Positions 62,199-64,000 of a DNA stretch of 64,000 nucleotides are shown piece after piece (the first letter of the stretch is position 1; every line of letters begins with the position of its first letter). The stretch comes from Syntrophus gentianae. GTDB lineage: Bacteria > Desulfobacterota > Syntrophia > Syntrophales > Syntrophaceae. A program made the position numbers and the translations under genes. The notes beneath the pieces are model-generated. The model had not been told where the DNA came from. It saw only the letters and a list, made by a program, of their open reading frames with translations, and did not search any database. The DNA is taken from the NCBI RefSeq assembly GCF_900109885.1, contig NZ_FOBS01000002.1, positions 178,393-242,392 on the forward strand, given 5' to 3'.

Positions 62199-62576
62199 TT
62201 GGGCAGTTTGGTAATTACAGAAACAGCAATTGAAGCCGTCAAGCGGATTGTCGGCAAGACAAAAGGGATTATAACGGTTCGCCTTGATCTCCAGATCGGA
62301 TCGTGTTCCTGGCCATCTTTTGGCTTAAGCTTTGACAATAAATCGGCTAACGACTTTGTTTGGCATACTGGAAATATCGAATGGGTAATCACTCGGGCAT
62401 TGCTTGCTAAAGCTTGTACAATCAAAATTGATTATTTTCAAGGGATACAGGGTGAGCGATTCTCCATTACCTCAGATTATCCGTTGGCCACCACGTGCCT
62501 CGGATGTTCAACAAAATGCAGGAATAACTTGAAACTGGCACGGGGATCTCTCGATGCGTTGAAAAGTGATGGGTAG
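62199..62576 (+). CDS. IscA/HesB-like A-type iron-sulfur carrier homologue (125 aa)
   Basis: The pattern ITETAIEAVKRIV, GSCSWPSFGLSFDN, IKIDYFQGIQGERFSI, TTCLGCSTKC follows the A-type carrier fold. C36 sits at the first ligand position; C100 and C103 form a CxxC instead of the usual CGCG, with an extra C107. It may carry an iron-sulfur cluster or another metal. The TTG start at 62199 has AGGAGG upstream. It is 96 bases after cas1, which may be chance; no other Fe-S assembly gene is present. The C-terminal 20 residues are additional. Confidence 0.7.
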   Translation: MGSLVITETAIEAVKRIVGKTKGIITVRLDLQIGSCSWPSFGLSFDNKSANDFVWHTGNIEWVITRALLAKACTIKIDYFQGIQGERFSITSDYPLATTCLGCSTKCRNNLKLARGSLDALKSDG

Positions 62577-62955
62577 ACCTATCAAAGAGGGCCCAATCGG
62601 GCAACCAGGTTTTACGCCTCCAGTCCCCTCACCACCCGACATCTTACGCCCACCCGTTCGGGTTCATTACATCTCGGAGTGCATAAGACCAACTATCTGC
62701 CTTTATACAGTGTTGGCTGTGTATGGAAAAAGGGCATTCAGAACGTTGATGAGTGAGGACGAATTCCGAGAGCAGCCTTGTATGCTGTTTCTGTTCGTCG
62801 GCTCATAGCTTTGCACTCCGGCTTTCTCCGGACACTCCCCTCACGGTTCCGCCCTTGCCTTCGGCTAGTACTTGTGTCAATGGGTTATCCCATTGTCAGG
62901 ATTCATATACAGGGGACTTGCACCCCATAAGTTGACGCCAGTGCCGGGCGTACAC
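62577..62955 (-). mobile_element. Group II intron, 5' fragment
   Basis: Read on the reverse strand from 62955: GTGTACGCCCGGCAC at the 5' boundary, then GGGGTGCAAGTCCCC, CTAGCCGAAGGCAAGGG, GTGTCCGGAGAAAGCCGG and CCGACGAACAGAAAC. These are conserved domain I landmarks of bacterial group II introns. The reverse transcriptase frame and domains V-VI are missing, so it is cut off near the end of the IscA-like gene and cannot splice alone. Confidence 0.68.
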
Positions 62956-63096
62956 CAAATTCTCTGGCAATCGGAATTCCCCCTCTGGAGAGATTCCGTT
63001 GCCTAAATGTAAGCGTCCGGTGTACCCATCTTCACATCCGTCATTACCTGAGTTATAGCCTCCCACAAAGAAAATTTTCTTTCTGAGAGGTAAAAT

Positions 63097-63420
63097 ATGA
63101 TGATCAGAGCGGAACGACGAGCCCATTAGCGCACCATCATCGAAGACCAGGCAGCAAGTGGCTTGAACATCACCACATTTTGCCGTGAAAAGCAGATCAA
63201 TCGGCATCAGTTTCATGCCTGGCGCCGCCGACTCTGGGAACAAGAACCTTGCACAGGAGGTTTTCTGGAACTGATTCCCGGCAGTGCGGTCGAAACCGGC
63301 TCCGGTATCCACATTCACCCCGACAAGAATTTCACCATCGAGGTTGATAGGGGATTCGATCCCTTCACCCTCCGCGCCGTCGTTGAAACGCTTCGGAGCC
63401 TCTCCCCGTGCTCGGTCTGA
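63097..63420 (+). pseudogene. tnpA: IS66 TnpA with in-frame TAG
   Basis: From the ATG at 63097 or 63100 the frame reads IRAERRAH, then a TAG at 63127, then RTIIEDQAASGLNITTFCRE and INRHQFHAWRRRL, the helix-turn-helix-bearing accessory protein of IS66 elements. The nonsense codon lies inside the conserved start region, so the protein is either lost or begins at the TTG at 63163 (85 aa). The stop at 63418-63420 overlaps the tnpB start. Confidence 0.75.
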
Positions 63421-63749
63421 CGGCGGCGACCCACATCTATCTGTATCGCGGCCGCTGCGACATGCGCAAATCTTTCGATGGCCTCTGCGGCATCATCCGA
63501 TCCGAACTGGGGGCCGATCCCCTGTCTGGATCTCTGTTCGTCTTCGTGAACCGCCGCCGCAGCATGGTCAAACTCCTTTACTGGGACCGGGATGGACTGG
63601 CTCTCTGGTACAAACGCCTGGAACGAGGCTGCTTCATCCTCCCGGAGCGGTGGACCGAAGACGGCCTGATCGAGCGTCGGGATCTGACCATGCTGCTGGA
63701 AGGAATCGTGCCGAAAAAAGTGGGGAAAAGATACAAAATAGGCATATAA
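63408..63749 (+). CDS. tnpB: IS66 accessory protein TnpB
   Basis: The protein (113 aa) carries the IS66 Orf2 signature: LYRGRCDMRKSFDGL and LFVFVNRRRSMVKLLYWDRDGLALW. The GTG start at 63408 overlaps the tnpA stop by 13 bases, so it is probably made by coupled translation. Its role in IS66 transposition is essential but biochemically unclear. Confidence 0.92.
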   Translation: MLGLTAATHIYLYRGRCDMRKSFDGLCGIIRSELGADPLSGSLFVFVNRRRSMVKLLYWDRDGLALWYKRLERGCFILPERWTEDGLIERRDLTMLLEGIVPKKVGKRYKIGI

Positions 63750-63789
63750 ATACTTGACATCATTATGTTTATGTGCTACATGCCCTCCC

Positions 63790-64000
63790 ATGATTTCGAC
63801 ACTTCCTCAGGCTCTTGAACTCCTTGCGCAGAAGGATGTCCAGATTTCAGAACTGACCGCTCAGAAGGATGTCCAGATCGGGGAGCTATCCCGAAAGATC
63901 GAATCTCTGCAGCGCCAGCTGACCACCCTGCAGCATCAGATGGAACAGATGCTCCGGCGCCTTTATGGCCGAAAGTCCGAGCGGCTCAACCCCAACCAGT
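63790..64000 (+). CDS. tnpC: IS66 transposase TnpC, N-terminal part
   Basis: From ATG 63790 the frame stays open to the window edge (70 codons). It starts with a leucine-rich coiled coil (KIESLQRQLTTLQHQMEQML) followed by RRLYGRKSERLNPNQ, the canonical IS66 transposase zinc-finger-region approach. A 10-residue unit (AQKDVQISEL/AQKDVQIGEL) is duplicated, visible as a near-perfect DNA repeat at 63821-63878. The DDE domain lies outside the window. Confidence 0.88.
   Translation, partial: MISTLPQALELLAQKDVQISELTAQKDVQIGELSRKIESLQRQLTTLQHQMEQMLRRLYGRKSERLNPNQ

Larger units (their letters stand above)
63009..64000 (+). mobile_element. IS66-family insertion sequence, left part
   Basis: The left end starts GTAAGCGTCCGGTGTACC (63009-63026), the GTAAGCG start usual for IS66 ends. 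Inside are tnpA, tnpB and the beginning of the transposase tnpC in the standard order. The element continues beyond the window. Confidence 0.85.

Noticed and set aside
60600..63000. CRISPR array near cas1
   Set aside because: No regularly spaced direct repeats were found on reading either side of cas1.

Overview
The window is chromosomal DNA from a Gram-negative anaerobe. The gene mix points to a deltaproteobacterium of the Syntrophus type (Desulfobacterota/Syntrophales): sigma-54 promoters with NtrC-type regulators, a VPxP/PEP-CTERM sorting-signal pair, an ADP-forming acyl-CoA synthetase, a butyrate kinase, a metal-dependent amidohydrolase and very large PAS-domain histidine kinases. This assignment is an inference from gene content; no rRNA or tRNA gene was seen.

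Region 1 (1-18,130) is an ion-homeostasis block. It holds three different P-type cation ATPases (one with the full set of Na,K-ATPase-type ion-site residues), a tandem universal stress protein, the start of a GH15 glycosidase, two sorting-signal exported proteins, an FMN reductase and two nearly identical Kup potassium transporters with a pentapeptide-repeat protein between them. The second kup has a clear c-di-AMP (ydaO-type) riboswitch and terminator in its leader; the first kup keeps only the promoter-like start of that leader.

Region 2 (18,190-38,000) is mostly signalling and metal or nitrogen handling. It contains a ZraP-ZraS-ZraR-like set with a sigma-54 promoter, a hybrid histidine kinase, amtB-glnK behind a sigma-54 promoter, an M48-type hydrolase, a FeoA-FeoB fusion, a metallo-beta-lactamase-fold protein and a PocR/PAS hybrid kinase split by a frameshift in a six-base homopolymer. 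An orphan DUF47 protein, two related exported proteins and a radical SAM enzyme follow.

Region 3 (38,200-55,100) is metabolic. It contains a two-subunit ADP-forming acyl-CoA synthetase, an M48 lipoprotein, a LysE-type exporter and an acetate transporter. A full branched-chain amino acid operon follows: a leader peptide with attenuator, two complete acetohydroxyacid synthases in tandem, ilvC and ilvD. After it come HtrA, an endonuclease III relative, a DUF374 acyltransferase and butyrate kinase.

Region 4 (55,100-64,000) is AT-rich accessory DNA. It holds a tiny Cys-rich protein behind a strong hairpin, a Crp/Fnr regulator, an amidohydrolase, a decayed IS with intact ends and target duplication, a second transposase fragment, an orphan type I-C-like cas1, an IscA/HesB-like gene, a group II intron 5' fragment and the left end of an IS66-family element that runs off the window.
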